Source: Agathobacter rectalis ATCC 33656
GTDB lineage: Bacteria; Bacillota; Clostridia; Lachnospirales; Lachnospiraceae
Length of the DNA: 64,000 bases
NCBI RefSeq assembly: GCF_000020605.1
Contig: NC_012781.1
Location: forward strand, 3,385,686-3,449,685
Direction of reading: 5' to 3'
A program made the position numbers and the translations under genes. This document shows, piece by piece, positions 15,631 to 25,181 of the stretch; the first letter of the stretch is position 1, and every line of letters starts with the position of its first letter. Under the pieces are notes generated by a model, which did no database searches, was not told the DNA's origin, and was given only the letters and a program-made list of their open reading frames with translations.

Positions 15631-17073
15631 TTATATTATAGTTTTCATATTTTTATAGTATCCTGCATTATCCATAACACTATTATTGCCAGATGTACCC
15701 ACAGTACTTACCTCAGAGTCCGAAATATTATACCCTGCCTTAAATGCAAGAATATCCTCCAATCCATATTGATTTTTATAATCCGTCAGCATATAGATAT
15801 TATCTCGTATTTCCTCATATTTCGCATTGGCTTCCTGGGAGTTCATTATTTTACACATTTTCTCTGGAAGTCCGGTAATCTTCCCATTGTCATCTACGTT
15901 TATATCGTCAAATGAATACTGTCCATTTGTTGCTTTCTGAATGAACTGTTCCACTTCATAGTAAGCATTTACTAATCTATATTGTGTGTTAGAAATATCT
16001 GCTGTCTGAATATATTTTTCCCACATATCATCAGCAAAATTTTCCGATATCATATTTTTTATCTGTTCTTTGTTTTCTTCTGTAATGTCCCCGTTAATCG
16101 TAATAGTTCCAGATACATCTATTTCAATTTTCCATGATGTATCTGGCAGTTCAATTCCTTTTTCATTTGCTATTCTTTCTATTTCTGCATAAAAATCGTT
16201 TTTTATATAATTCGACTTCTCTGCTCTCTCATAATCAGATAAATTGGCAAATATTTTCACATATGCCATTTCCGACACACTTAACTGCTCCCCCTTTTTC
16301 ATCTTATTTAATAATTCTTCTACACTATCCGTTCCCGAATATTTTTCATCTTCCGGCAACGCTTCAAATTGCATCTGATGTAATTTGTCAATTTCGCTTT
16401 GATATGTTTTTTCATATTTCTGCTTTATTGCATTTTTTTCTTCTGAATTATCTGCATTTGCTATTTCTTGTGAGTGCTGCACATTACTACTTGAAGTATC
16501 CCTGTTTTTCGTTTCCGTAATTTTTATTCTATAGGAACCTTCCCCGGAATCCGATGTCATATTGGAATTTTCTACTCTGATCACATAATCTGATGTAACG
16601 CAGTCCCAATTAGGTACCGTAAGCTGTTTATTACCATGTCCATCATCTGTCGCTATTCCAATCTGATTGCCATATAAATCGTACAATACTAAATTATATG
16701 CCTGACTATTCTTGCTTTCCAATGAAATCGTTATCTCTGAAGATATACCCATTTTAGAGTAAAAACTTTTTTGCGGATAAGAAAAAGAATAGTAATCTAC
16801 ATCATATTTTGAATCGATTGTTCCCTCTAAATAACTTTCATTATTATGCAACAATGTTCCTATATCATATGTACTGTAATAGCGATCTACCTGATCATCG
16901 TATTTCGTATGCTGATGATAACTATCATTCTTATTTGTTTTGGCATTTTCTATTAACACCGTTTGCTCATTTAATTCTTTCATCGGCGATTTAAAACTTT
17001 TTGCTGCATTTCCTGTCTCATATATTTTACTATCTACTATTCCGCCACCTATATAATGTACATAGTGTCCCAT
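15631..17073 (-). CDS. Large array protein with PPC-like domain and DUF4885-like end
   Basis: A 480-aa protein starting MGHYVHYIGGGIVDSKIYET; GAGGTG lies 9 nt upstream, so I prefer this ATG to the one at 17118. Residues about 75-195 look like a beta-sandwich of the bacterial pre-peptidase C-terminal type (LEGTIDSKYDVDYYSFSY, YNLVLYDLYGNQIG, SDYVIRVEN). The rest is helical and charged, with a C-terminal part (QYGLEDILAFKAGYNISDSE) that I associate with DUF4885-type proteins of Lachnospiraceae. No signal peptide although the PPC-like part is normally extracellular. Follows the secreted 17146-18330 gene by 72 nt. Confidence 0.7.
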   Translation of the reverse strand: MGHYVHYIGGGIVDSKIYETGNAAKSFKSPMKELNEQTVLIENAKTNKNDSYHQHTKYDDQVDRYYSTYDIGTLLHNNESYLEGTIDSKYDVDYYSFSYPQKSFYSKMGISSEITISLESKNSQAYNLVLYDLYGNQIGIATDDGHGNKQLTVPNWDCVTSDYVIRVENSNMTSDSGEGSYRIKITETKNRDTSSSNVQHSQEIANADNSEEKNAIKQKYEKTYQSEIDKLHQMQFEALPEDEKYSGTDSVEELLNKMKKGEQLSVSEMAYVKIFANLSDYERAEKSNYIKNDFYAEIERIANEKGIELPDTSWKIEIDVSGTITINGDITEENKEQIKNMISENFADDMWEKYIQTADISNTQYRLVNAYYEVEQFIQKATNGQYSFDDINVDDNGKITGLPEKMCKIMNSQEANAKYEEIRDNIYMLTDYKNQYGLEDILAFKAGYNISDSEVSTVGTSGNNSVMDNAGYYKNMKTII

Positions 17074-17145
17074 CTTATCGTCACCTCTTGGAATCCACGG
17101 ATTGTATAAAAATACCATCCGTAATTTATTTATCTTTCTAAATAT

Positions 17146-18330
17146 TTAGCCCACTATTATTCCGAAAGGAACTAAATAATCCAATGTCATCTGTGTCATT
17201 GTAGTGCAACTAGCATTTACATAAGAAATACCACTTACCCAATGTACTGTAACAGATGTTGCATAGTTTCCATCAATTGATCCTGATGGTGGATTATTGT
17301 CAACCAAGTCACTCCACCAACCACCTGTTTGTGCTAGTTTTTTTGAATAACTAGCAGTTGCTGGCGTATAATAATAGTCAATGCTTGATGCGTATGTATT
17401 ATTAGCAAATGCTTTTGATTTATCCGAAAATTTCACACCTGTCAATGCATACTCATCTTCACTTCCACTAGGACAATTAATGGTCAATGTTTGCGTACTT
17501 GCTGATTGGCTAGATGAGCTTCGATTCCACTTTATTGTTGTATAATGTGTAAGATCCGAAAAGGTTGTTGTTTGTGCTATTGGCAATGGTTGTCCAGCAT
17601 AATATCCATAATGATAACCGGTAGTTGCTGTTGCATCTTTTACCTTAAAAACAATATAATAATTTCCATCAATAAGACCTAAACTAATTACCTTATTCGA
17701 CGTTCCTGCAATCGTTTTAGTTGTTGAATAATATCTGTCAAAATAACTGGTAACTCCCGCCTCATCCGATGAACGATATATTAAATTTATATCATTGTCA
17801 AAAATAAATACATTAACATTAGATTCTAACATAAATGTAATATTATTACAGTCCTCATCCGAAACAACACATTGATAATAATGTCCCTGATTTTCATCAT
17901 ATGCAGAATCATTCAGATACCCCTCTCTTAATGCCGAATTATAGTTGCTCTGACCTTTTGGATTCAGTAAGAAACCAGACATTACAAACCCTTCTGATGT
18001 TTTTGCATATGTACTAAAAATTTCTGTATTCGATGTCCATTTCTGATCAGAGAAATTATATTCCATCGTGCTTGCACTCCACATATATTTATTTGACACC
18101 CTTCTTGTATCTGCATATGCACTTGCTCCATCATTTGTTGCATCCGTAAAGTCACAAGTCACTTCTTCGGTTGCAATTTTCGATTGTAATAATGTTAAAT
18201 CCGTGTCGTTATCTTCTGTATTGAAATGTACTTTATTGCCATTATCAATACTTGCCGCATTCGCTACTGAGACATTTCCTAACAGCAAACATGCTGCCAA
18301 TAATATTGTTGCTATTTTTCTCTTTTTCAT
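17146..18330 (-). CDS. Secreted protein of unknown function
   Basis: A 394-aa protein and the only array member with a clear Sec signal peptide: MKKRKIATILLAACLLLGNV followed by SVANAAS (cleavage after ANA likely). The ATG at 18330 has AAAGGA upstream. The mature part is rich in Ser, Thr, Tyr and Asn, with beta-strand patterns (GNYYIVFKVKDATATTGYHY; a PPC-like NVFIFDNDINLIYRSSDE) and two cysteines near INCPSGSEDEYAL. It ends hydrophobic (YLVPFGIIVG). No sortase or surface-layer motif seen. It might be an exported effector of the array, but no family is recognised. Confidence 0.75.
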   Translation of the reverse strand: MKKRKIATILLAACLLLGNVSVANAASIDNGNKVHFNTEDNDTDLTLLQSKIATEEVTCDFTDATNDGASAYADTRRVSNKYMWSASTMEYNFSDQKWTSNTEIFSTYAKTSEGFVMSGFLLNPKGQSNYNSALREGYLNDSAYDENQGHYYQCVVSDEDCNNITFMLESNVNVFIFDNDINLIYRSSDEAGVTSYFDRYYSTTKTIAGTSNKVISLGLIDGNYYIVFKVKDATATTGYHYGYYAGQPLPIAQTTTFSDLTHYTTIKWNRSSSSQSASTQTLTINCPSGSEDEYALTGVKFSDKSKAFANNTYASSIDYYYTPATASYSKKLAQTGGWWSDLVDNNPPSGSIDGNYATSVTVHWVSGISYVNASCTTMTQMTLDYLVPFGIIVG

Positions 18331-18521
18331 GAATAATTCCTTTCTGTTCATAGTTCTTTATTTTATAGTTTTTTGATTTATATAGATTCATTATTAAAAC
18401 GCTTTCCCTCCCTCTATTGTTTATTTTTTAATTTAAAAATTTCGAATCATATATTTTATCTAAAAAACTATATTACTATACTTGACACACTTCCCTATAT
18501 TTTTTCAAAAATATTATATTT

Positions 18522-19712
18522 CTAAAGTACAGAATACCATTGCCTGTTTGTACTATCAGCTTCATATTGATATGTGATCAACTGATTCATGTCCTTTAAA
18601 CCACTCTTTCCATATAAAATGCTTAAAGTCATATCCGGCACATTGTTCCATCCTTTAGTTGACATAGTTGAAACCAGGTCATGTATCCAATTCTTCATTT
18701 GCTGCTTGAACTCTTTCGGAACTTTTCCAGAATCTTCAACAGCCTTATCCACTAAGTCTAATATATTCTCTCCTGACTCCGTATAATATGTCCCATTTTT
18801 TTCCTCAAGTTTGTCTAATCCATATCCTGTATAACTATAAACCTGATGATATGCTTCGTATTTCATCTTTGATTCCTCTGTTACTTGAGAACTCTCACAG
18901 CCATCTTGTGTTGAGCAATAATAGATATGCTTATAGAGATTTTTCCCATTATTACCTACATTTAAAGCATTCTGCATCAACACCTTTGTTTCTTCATCCA
19001 CGCCATCTACCGTTATCTCGTAACTGTATGGATCGACAGTAAAAATACAATCTTCCGTAATAGAAGATGTGTCTACACCAGCCTGCTTTAAAATATTTGA
19101 AATCTGCGAATTTACCAATGCTCTTTCAAATTGGATTTTATCCGAATCTACACTGTCGCCGTCCACTTCAATTCCCCTGAACAAAGAATCCTGATAATTT
19201 ACACCATTTATTTTTCCTGTCCGGCACATCTGCATCTCATAATTATATGCAATCCTACGTTCTGTATCAGTCAGATTCGTCTCGTAATACTCTGAACTCT
19301 TATCAAAATACTTGGAATGAATATAATTTTCAGGGTTAGAATGTGTTTTTGCTTCTGCAGCAAGCTTAGAATACTTTTCCGTTAATGCTGCCCTAAATGC
19401 TTTACCTGTACTCATATATTCACTTGTTTTCGCATTAATCTGTGTTCCTGCATTCTCAATGATCTCTTGATTCGTTTTTTTTGCTGAAGCTATATAGGAC
19501 TTTAAATCAATGCTGCTATCAATACTTGTATTATGTGTTCTTCCACTTGTACTTTTTGTCAGTTTTTCCTTTCCTGATGCACTTATCGTTAAAGTATCTC
19601 TTGTGCCTCTACAACCAGTGTTTTGACTGCTTGCCGCTTTTTGTTGTTGACCAAACAGAACATTAAGCAATGACTGATTAGCATTTATTCGGCTGTTAAA
19701 AAATATATTCAT
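18522..19712 (-). CDS. Uncharacterised 396-aa protein related to the 345-aa pair
   Basis: Starts MNIFFNSRINANQSLLNVLF after AAGGAGG. About residues 40-55 contain RDTLTISASGKEKL, a motif also seen in other array proteins (DVKISDSARKLV, VKLSISNEGLEY) and in several flagellar-export substrates such as FlgM. From about 120 it aligns with the 345-aa family (HSNPENYIHSKYFDKSS, VNSQISNILKQAGVDT, FTVDPYSYEITVDG). No Sec signal. A remnant of its C-terminus is at 15526-15612. Confidence 0.72.
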   Translation of the reverse strand: MNIFFNSRINANQSLLNVLFGQQQKAASSQNTGCRGTRDTLTISASGKEKLTKSTSGRTHNTSIDSSIDLKSYIASAKKTNQEIIENAGTQINAKTSEYMSTGKAFRAALTEKYSKLAAEAKTHSNPENYIHSKYFDKSSEYYETNLTDTERRIAYNYEMQMCRTGKINGVNYQDSLFRGIEVDGDSVDSDKIQFERALVNSQISNILKQAGVDTSSITEDCIFTVDPYSYEITVDGVDEETKVLMQNALNVGNNGKNLYKHIYYCSTQDGCESSQVTEESKMKYEAYHQVYSYTGYGLDKLEEKNGTYYTESGENILDLVDKAVEDSGKVPKEFKQQMKNWIHDLVSTMSTKGWNNVPDMTLSILYGKSGLKDMNQLITYQYEADSTNRQWYSVL

Positions 19713-19763
19713 AATATCACAAACCTCCTTATATATATCGGATTATCCTAATCTTTCACTATC

Positions 19764-20250
19764 TCAATAATCACCGAATCTGTCATTGATTCCTGTTTCA
19801 TACGAATACCATCGTGTAAATACAGACATATTACTCAGGAAATTTTTGACTTTAGAATTGTCTTTAGTATCCGAATAATAATCTTCCATTAAATCCCATA
19901 CATTACGGATTTCGCCTTCCGACCTGATTTCTGAAATCCGAATTCCATATACTGTTAAAATCAAAACCACCGTCTAACGTAAGGCTGGAATTTGCTTCGA
20001 TTTCATCACAGTCAATCCCGCCCAATTCCCATTTTTCCGTCATTTTCCAGGCAGATTCTCTCAATGCCGCATTGGTGTCATTGCATTGATAGTAATAATC
20101 TGAATTATAATAAGTCCAATCACTGTGATCATCAGAATAGTATTTTTCCTTAAACAATGCCAGTAAATCTGTACCATCCTCTGCAATAAAAGTACCATTC
20201 TTTGAAAACAGATTTGATATCTGCTGATTTACAACACTCCTATTTATAAA
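19764..20250 (-). pseudogene. Broken and internally deleted relative of the 345-aa family
   Basis: From about 20250 the minus strand encodes SVVNQQISNLFSKNGTFIAE then DGTDLLALFKEK, which joins two blocks that are about 100 residues apart in the intact 345-aa proteins. It continues into unrelated sequence (DDHSDWTYYNSDYYYQ), suffers a frameshift near 19920-19930, and ends SVFTRWYSYETGINDRFGDY. The first block lacks a start codon. Confidence 0.6.
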
Positions 20251-20273
20251 CCATTATTTTAATCGCACGCTCT

Positions 20274-20861
20274 TTACGCTTTCATATCAAAATTGTCTTG
20301 TGACATTATATTTTCATTCATACCACCAGTTCTTTGTTCACTGTTTAATGCTTTTCTTGCATCACAAAAAGCCTCATAATACGTCGATTTTAACGCCGAA
20401 TGTACCTGTGACTCTGCTTTTGTTTCCTTTTCTTGCCAGCCTACTCCCTCTGTATATGTCAGAACTTCTTCACCACATTCGTTATATACATGAGCTGCTG
20501 ATCCTGTTCCCTCTCCCTGAAACTCTGCCTCATATGGTATCCCGAACAAAATACAGAGCCATTTTTTATCAGCTTTTTCAACTTCTTTCATTGCGGACAT
20601 ATTGCCGGAATTCATTGATTGATTAAATTTTCCAATTAAGGCTGCCCTGTTCGGTGCCACTTTGCTTACTTCCATCTTACGCAAATTCATAAACGCATTT
20701 CCCATATATACGTTGTCCTGTGCATCTTTTTTTGCCAGTTCAACAATTTTCTCTTTTAAAGAATCCGTTAATTTCCATTTGTTTTTTTCAGAAGATTTAG
20801 AAACTTTTTTATCCGAAGTGCCCCATAATTTTGCTGTGCTATAATTATTTGATACCTCCAT
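20274..20861 (-). CDS. Uncharacterised 195-aa array protein
   Basis: Start at 20861 (MEVSNNYSTAKLWGTSDKKV) because AAAGGAG precedes it; the longer frame to 21014 only reads the intergenic repeat. Helical and charged, with MNLRKMEVSKVAPNRAALIG and a hydrophobic WLCILFGIPYEAEF near residue 118. Ends QDNFDMKA, the tail common to several array proteins. No export signal. Family unknown. Confidence 0.62.
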   Translation of the reverse strand: MEVSNNYSTAKLWGTSDKKVSKSSEKNKWKLTDSLKEKIVELAKKDAQDNVYMGNAFMNLRKMEVSKVAPNRAALIGKFNQSMNSGNMSAMKEVEKADKKWLCILFGIPYEAEFQGEGTGSAAHVYNECGEEVLTYTEGVGWQEKETKAESQVHSALKSTYYEAFCDARKALNSEQRTGGMNENIMSQDNFDMKA

Positions 20862-20874
20862 TTTATGGTAACTC

Positions 20875-20947
20875 CTTTCTTCATTATTTGAAGTTCTTCC
20901 AACTATGCTACCTGTTGGATTTCTCTCAGCATCAATATGATATGTAA
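20875..20947 (-). repeat. Array intergenic repeat, copy 3
   Basis: Minus strand TTACATATCATATTGATGCT to AGTTGGAAGAACTTC; like copies 1 and 2, just upstream of the ribosome-binding site of the next gene and with the relic frame PTGSIVGRTSNNE. Confidence 0.6.
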
Positions 20948-21029
20948 CTTTATTTGCAAACCACCATACTGATATCATCTTTTGAATTTTGACACTCAGC
21001 AATAACCATTGCATATTTCCATCATAATC

Positions 21030-21929
21030 CTAAAGTGCATACATATGTTGTAATTTACTCAACATATTACTTACTCTGCCTTCAACAGCTTCTGGCTGAT
21101 TCCTTAATTCATACCTGCTTCCATAGTAATCATTTAAACGGTCTTTCATCTCATTACAAAATAATTTTTGATCTGTTTTACCATTTAAAAACTGATTGCA
21201 GATACCACTTATCTCTTTCTTCTCATTTGTATAAAAAGCTGTCTCATCTGAGATTATTTCTGACTTGTACTTATAAGATTCTGTTTTGCTTCCAATTCCA
21301 ACAACCATGTAATCTGGTGTCATTCTCTCCATGATGGAATTACGTGCTGAATCATTAAAATGAACATATTCGTCAATCATGTCTGAAAAACCTGCTTGTA
21401 ATTGCTCTGGAACATACATTTCATTTACTTTTCTTAGCCCCGCTTCACTTGCACTTAACAAAAATACAGATTCATAAGAAGTTCCTCTATATCCCTCCTG
21501 AGCATTCAAAGAATCTACATCTGCTGTCATTGCATTAATCTTCTCTTTTAAATCTTTCATTTCATCTTCTGTCAAATATTCAGAAGCATTTTCGTCCAGC
21601 CATTTTTCAAAAACCTCTGACTGATTTTCCGAACAGCCTTCAAACGCACTTTGTTCTCCAGAAATGGAAGTTGCTTTCAAATCTAATTTGAATAAATTTT
21701 CACATTTGTATTCTGCTGGTATTTCTTTTATCTCTCCATTGATTGACGAAAAATGCATTGCCTGAAAATCTGAGACTTTATCACGAGCAGTCTCAACTAA
21801 CTTTCTTGCTGAATCACTGATTTTCACATCATCCTCCGAAATAATATTCTGAGGAACAGTTGTTTTCTTCTCAACCTTATTTTTTATCATTTCTGGATTA
21901 TTAATATACCTATTTCCTTGAACTTTCAT
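21030..21929 (-). CDS. Uncharacterised 299-aa array protein
   Basis: Starts MKVQGNRYINNPEMIKNKVE after AAGGAGG. Near residue 33, DDVKISDSARKLVETARDKV resembles the start of anti-sigma factor FlgM-type sequences (D-x-V-x-I-S-x-x-A-x-x-L). Remainder helical and acidic, with FEKWLDENASEYLTEDEMKD and YVPEQLQAGFSDMIDEYVHF. No Sec signal or membrane segment. Not recognised otherwise. Confidence 0.65.
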   Translation of the reverse strand: MKVQGNRYINNPEMIKNKVEKKTTVPQNIISEDDVKISDSARKLVETARDKVSDFQAMHFSSINGEIKEIPAEYKCENLFKLDLKATSISGEQSAFEGCSENQSEVFEKWLDENASEYLTEDEMKDLKEKINAMTADVDSLNAQEGYRGTSYESVFLLSASEAGLRKVNEMYVPEQLQAGFSDMIDEYVHFNDSARNSIMERMTPDYMVVGIGSKTESYKYKSEIISDETAFYTNEKKEISGICNQFLNGKTDQKLFCNEMKDRLNDYYGSRYELRNQPEAVEGRVSNMLSKLQHMYAL

Positions 21930-22075
21930 GGTAACCTCCTTAAGTTAGTCCACACTTTCTATACTTCTTTATCTATCTTGCTCGATGTCAAAGAACCTGC
22001 ATCTATTTTCAGGTAATCTACATCACTGTCATTGCTCAATGAACCAATTTGATATTTTCCTTTTACCGAACCCTC

Positions 22076-22825
22076 TTATGCCTTAATATCAAAACTTGAT
22101 CTATCAGGTGCAGAAATACTCACAGATTCTGCTACAAGGCTCTGTGTCATACTTTTTACATCATTACCAGTTACGGATAAGGTATAATCACCCGTTTCTT
22201 TTCCTTCTGCCGATTTTTCTGCACGTTTCTTTGCAGCTTTTTCTTCCTCTGCTTTTTTAGCAGCTCTTTTTTCTTTTATCTTTTCCTCTTTTTCTCTGAT
22301 CTCTTTTGCCTTTCGTTCAGCATTCTCTTTCGCTATTTTCCCATCTGGATCATTTGTACCAGATATTGCCACCGAAATATTTCCGTTTGCATCAATCATA
22401 TAACTCAGATTTGTCAAAGTGCCCAAACATCCATTCACCGCACTTTTTGCACAATCTGGAATGGCTGCTAAGTTTTCCTCCAGATACTTTGCTTTTTCTG
22501 GATCATTCATACACTTCTGTAAAAATGCACTTGAAACGGATACTGTTGTCGGAACCCCTTGCATTGAAGTCGTTCCCGTATTCATATAATGGTATTTTCC
22601 TTGCAAGTATTTTGAATAATCATTTACATTGCTATACCCTGTCTTAATCTGCTCTGTTTTTGTCACACCGGGACGTGATGTTTTTAATTCAACTGTACTT
22701 GTTGTCACGTTGCCATCTTTTGTATTTGTACTATCCTTTTCACTATCTGTTTTTTTTACAGTATTCTTATAATTTGAAGCATAATACGATGTGTAACTGC
22801 TGTTATTGATACCCGTAATTGCCAT
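22076..22825 (-). CDS. Uncharacterised 249-aa protein (MAxTGI family), second member
   Basis: Starts MAITGINNSSYTSYYASNYK after GGGAGG. Paralogue of 9845-10465: same N-terminus, same YSKYLQGKYHYMNTG block, same helix-rich middle and a long charged coiled coil (KEIREKEEKIKEKRAAKKAE, about residues 172-205), then DYTLSVTGNDVKSMTQSLV and the tail SSFDIKA. The K/E coiled coil followed by a compact tail is a constant of this family. No Sec signal. Confidence 0.68.
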   Translation of the reverse strand: MAITGINNSSYTSYYASNYKNTVKKTDSEKDSTNTKDGNVTTSTVELKTSRPGVTKTEQIKTGYSNVNDYSKYLQGKYHYMNTGTTSMQGVPTTVSVSSAFLQKCMNDPEKAKYLEENLAAIPDCAKSAVNGCLGTLTNLSYMIDANGNISVAISGTNDPDGKIAKENAERKAKEIREKEEKIKEKRAAKKAEEEKAAKKRAEKSAEGKETGDYTLSVTGNDVKSMTQSLVAESVSISAPDRSSFDIKA

Positions 22826-22879
22826 AATCCTACCTCCCTGTTATTGAAACTTAAAATAATTTCTATTATATTGAACGAC

Positions 22880-22920
22880 TTGGATATTTAATTTCTCTCA
22901 GCCTCAATATGATATGTAAT
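22880..22920 (-). repeat. Array intergenic repeat, copy 4 (partial)
   Basis: Keeps only the first half: ATTACATATCATATTGAGGC and TGAGAGAAAT. Lies between the 247-aa and 249-aa genes. Confidence 0.5.
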
Positions 22921-22956
22921 TACTATTTTTATTTGTAAATCATAGTACTAACATCA

Positions 22957-23700
22957 TCAAATCTTAATGCTCATCAATAACTGCTCTCTATTAGGCTGAA
23001 TCATTGTATATTTCTCCTTAAATGAGGTAATTGCACCATACATTTTCTCAGTTAAATTTTCTGGGATTTCGTCCTTTCCCCTGGTTTTTTGCTCCTCAAT
23101 GTAAGCTGATGCCAAAGTTGACCTTGTGGTAATTTTTGAAATTTTATTCATTTCTTCACCAATAATTCCACGGGCATGCTGATTGGTTGTCTCCATTGTC
23201 ACAAAGTCATCCACTGTTTTTTTATATGCAGCATCTAAATTGCTTAACTCTTCATCCTTTGTAAGCTTACGAGGTCCATTTTCATCAGCTACATATATTT
23301 CTCTGGTTCCATTTTCATAGCCCTTCACAATTTCATCATATAATTCTGCGTATGCTTTAACATAATTATTTGCCTTGTCAGTAATATTTAAGGCACTTTT
23401 TCCTGTATCAACATTTTGATTCTGCTGTGCTGCCTTCTTTTGAATTTCATAACTATAATCAATATCACTGATTTTTTTACTCGCTAACAGTTCCTTTCTT
23501 TGAACCACATCATCATATTTTTCCTGTCCACTCTGCTGTATACGATTACGATAATACTCCAATCCCTCATTAGAAATCGAAAGCTTCACTGATTGCCCCA
23601 CTGTATGTTTTTCGTTTGTCTGACTATTTCCTTTCTGTACTTTATCAGTATTTTTTTCCATTATTGAATTCGTATTATTCATGTAATTAAATATTTTCAT
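22957..23700 (-). CDS. Uncharacterised 247-aa array protein
   Basis: Starts MKIFNYMNNTNSIMEKNTDK after AGAGGTG. Contains VKLSISNEGLEYYRNRIQQS (about residues 37-56), the motif noted in other members, then a helical charged body and KITTRSTLASAYIEEQKTRG. Ends QLLMSIKI, close to the D-x-K-I tail of its neighbours. No signal peptide. Thirteen bases after the 317-aa gene, so cotranscribed. Confidence 0.65.
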   Translation of the reverse strand: MKIFNYMNNTNSIMEKNTDKVQKGNSQTNEKHTVGQSVKLSISNEGLEYYRNRIQQSGQEKYDDVVQRKELLASKKISDIDYSYEIQKKAAQQNQNVDTGKSALNITDKANNYVKAYAELYDEIVKGYENGTREIYVADENGPRKLTKDEELSNLDAAYKKTVDDFVTMETTNQHARGIIGEEMNKISKITTRSTLASAYIEEQKTRGKDEIPENLTEKMYGAITSFKEKYTMIQPNREQLLMSIKI

Positions 23701-23713
23701 ATTGTCACCTCTT

Positions 23714-24667
23714 TCAATTATTCAAATATCCCTGATCCAGTTCTTCTTTCGACCAGACTCTTTCATACGTTCCACCAATTTCGTCAAAAACCTTTTGCCA
23801 TGTAGAAAATTTATGGATTTCCTCCATGCTATCCTTGTTATTCTGAAGCCATTCATACAGCTTTTCATACATAGAACCAGAAAACCGGACACTCCAATTG
23901 TTTTTATAATTTTCATTGTCACTGTATGACATTCCATCAGCTCCTATGGATATAATTCCCTGATCTGTCCGTTTTGCCATTCCTCTAATCTCTAAATCAG
24001 CCCAGATAAAACCTTCTTCCCGACTCTCAATTAAATTAGGGTATTTGTCAAAATACATCTCCGCTAATTCTTCATACCTCTTCCGATCCGCTTCATTTTG
24101 CAGAAGAACCTTGCCACCTCTGCCTTCCTCACCGTCTTTTACTAAATACTGGATGCCGGTATCTGAATGTGTATTTAATGTAAATCCCTGCAAAGTCTCC
24201 ACATCCAGCGAATCTTTATCCATTACATTCTGCAATGCATCTTTTAATTCATCATCTAATACCAGGGCATCGTAACTCATCGTTCCATGCTCAGAAATCA
24301 AAAACTGCTTTCCTGTTGTTTCATCCTGTCTTATTTTTATATCAGAATAGGAAAATGCCCCCAAACGCTCCCCGTCTTTATTGTATATATCAAAACATTC
24401 AGCTTCATTATCGGGTACGATTCTATAATTTTCGGATTCGTACTCTGAATATTCCTGTTTCAAAGTATTTATCGTTTTTCCTGACAGTGCCAGATAAGAA
24501 TCCATCACTGTACTTTTCTTAGCACGATTGATATCCGCTCTACTGCTAATATCCTCCTTATCCACCGTCTGAGCCAAAGTGTCAGCCCACTTATTCTGGT
24601 TCCGATTTGGTTTTAGGTTGTTATAACCTGTTGAATAACGGCTCTCCGCTCCTATACTTCCAATCAT
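23714..24667 (-). CDS. Uncharacterised 317-aa array protein
   Basis: Starts MIGSIGAESRYSTGYNNLKP after GGGAGG. Residues about 80-150 look like two short beta-rich repeats (FDIYNKDGERLGAFSYSD, FLISEHGTMSYDALVLDD). The C-terminal part has many aromatic residues (NNWSVRFSGSMYEKLYEWLQ). No signal peptide; no known family recognised. Located between the chimeric 162-aa gene and the 247-aa gene, all on one transcript by spacing. Confidence 0.65.
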   Translation of the reverse strand: MIGSIGAESRYSTGYNNLKPNRNQNKWADTLAQTVDKEDISSRADINRAKKSTVMDSYLALSGKTINTLKQEYSEYESENYRIVPDNEAECFDIYNKDGERLGAFSYSDIKIRQDETTGKQFLISEHGTMSYDALVLDDELKDALQNVMDKDSLDVETLQGFTLNTHSDTGIQYLVKDGEEGRGGKVLLQNEADRKRYEELAEMYFDKYPNLIESREEGFIWADLEIRGMAKRTDQGIISIGADGMSYSDNENYKNNWSVRFSGSMYEKLYEWLQNNKDSMEEIHKFSTWQKVFDEIGGTYERVWSKEELDQGYLNN

Positions 24668-24689
24668 TTTTTAAATTCCTCCCGGCATT

Positions 24690-25178
24690 TTATTCTCTTA
24701 TTTTAGATGCCAGTACGGTATAAAATTCTTTTTCCTGCTGCAGATATGCTGCCCTTTCCTCTGTAACTGCTGCCAACGGATTTTCTATTCTCTCCAATAC
24801 TTTGTCGATAGCTGCTAAACAACTTTCTTTCGTTTCACCAAAAATATTGTCATCACCACCTGTCAGAAAATCCTGCTCTACCGATAGCTGCGTTAATATA
24901 CTGGTTACATCCGTCTGAAATGGATTAAAACCAGTTTCTTCCAATGTTTCCTGCCATGCTGCCTTGACACTCTGCGGAACTGTCTGAAGGTAATAACCAC
25001 TCATATAAGCAATCTGCTTTTTGGTTTTTTCGTCTGCAAACTGATAGGTTCTGTTATTCACTTTTTTTGTACTTTTTCCTTTCGATGGAATATAAGACCA
25101 GTTTGGTTCTCCATTACTACCAGAAGTAATTAGCTGTTCCCTTCCAACTGTTCCTATATTTGAAAAAGAGATTCCCAT
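24690..25178 (-). CDS. Chimeric array protein: MGI-family head, 312-aa-family tail
   Basis: A 162-aa frame. The first 40 residues (MGISFSNIGTVGREQL ... GEPNWSYIPSKGKSTKK) resemble the head of the 222-aa protein at 29889-30557 (SGEPDWSMIPSTGKSNKS). From NNRTYQFADEKTKKQ to the end it is almost identical to the last 120 residues of the 312-aa protein at 26279-27217, which lies 1.1 kb upstream. The start is 3 nt after the 345-aa stop, with no clear ribosome-binding site, so translation is probably coupled. Confidence 0.7.
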   Translation of the reverse strand: MGISFSNIGTVGREQLITSGSNGEPNWSYIPSKGKSTKKVNNRTYQFADEKTKKQIAYMSGYYLQTVPQSVKAAWQETLEETGFNPFQTDVTSILTQLSVEQDFLTGGDDNIFGETKESCLAAIDKVLERIENPLAAVTEERAAYLQQEKEFYTVLASKIRE

Positions 25179-25181
25179 TAA

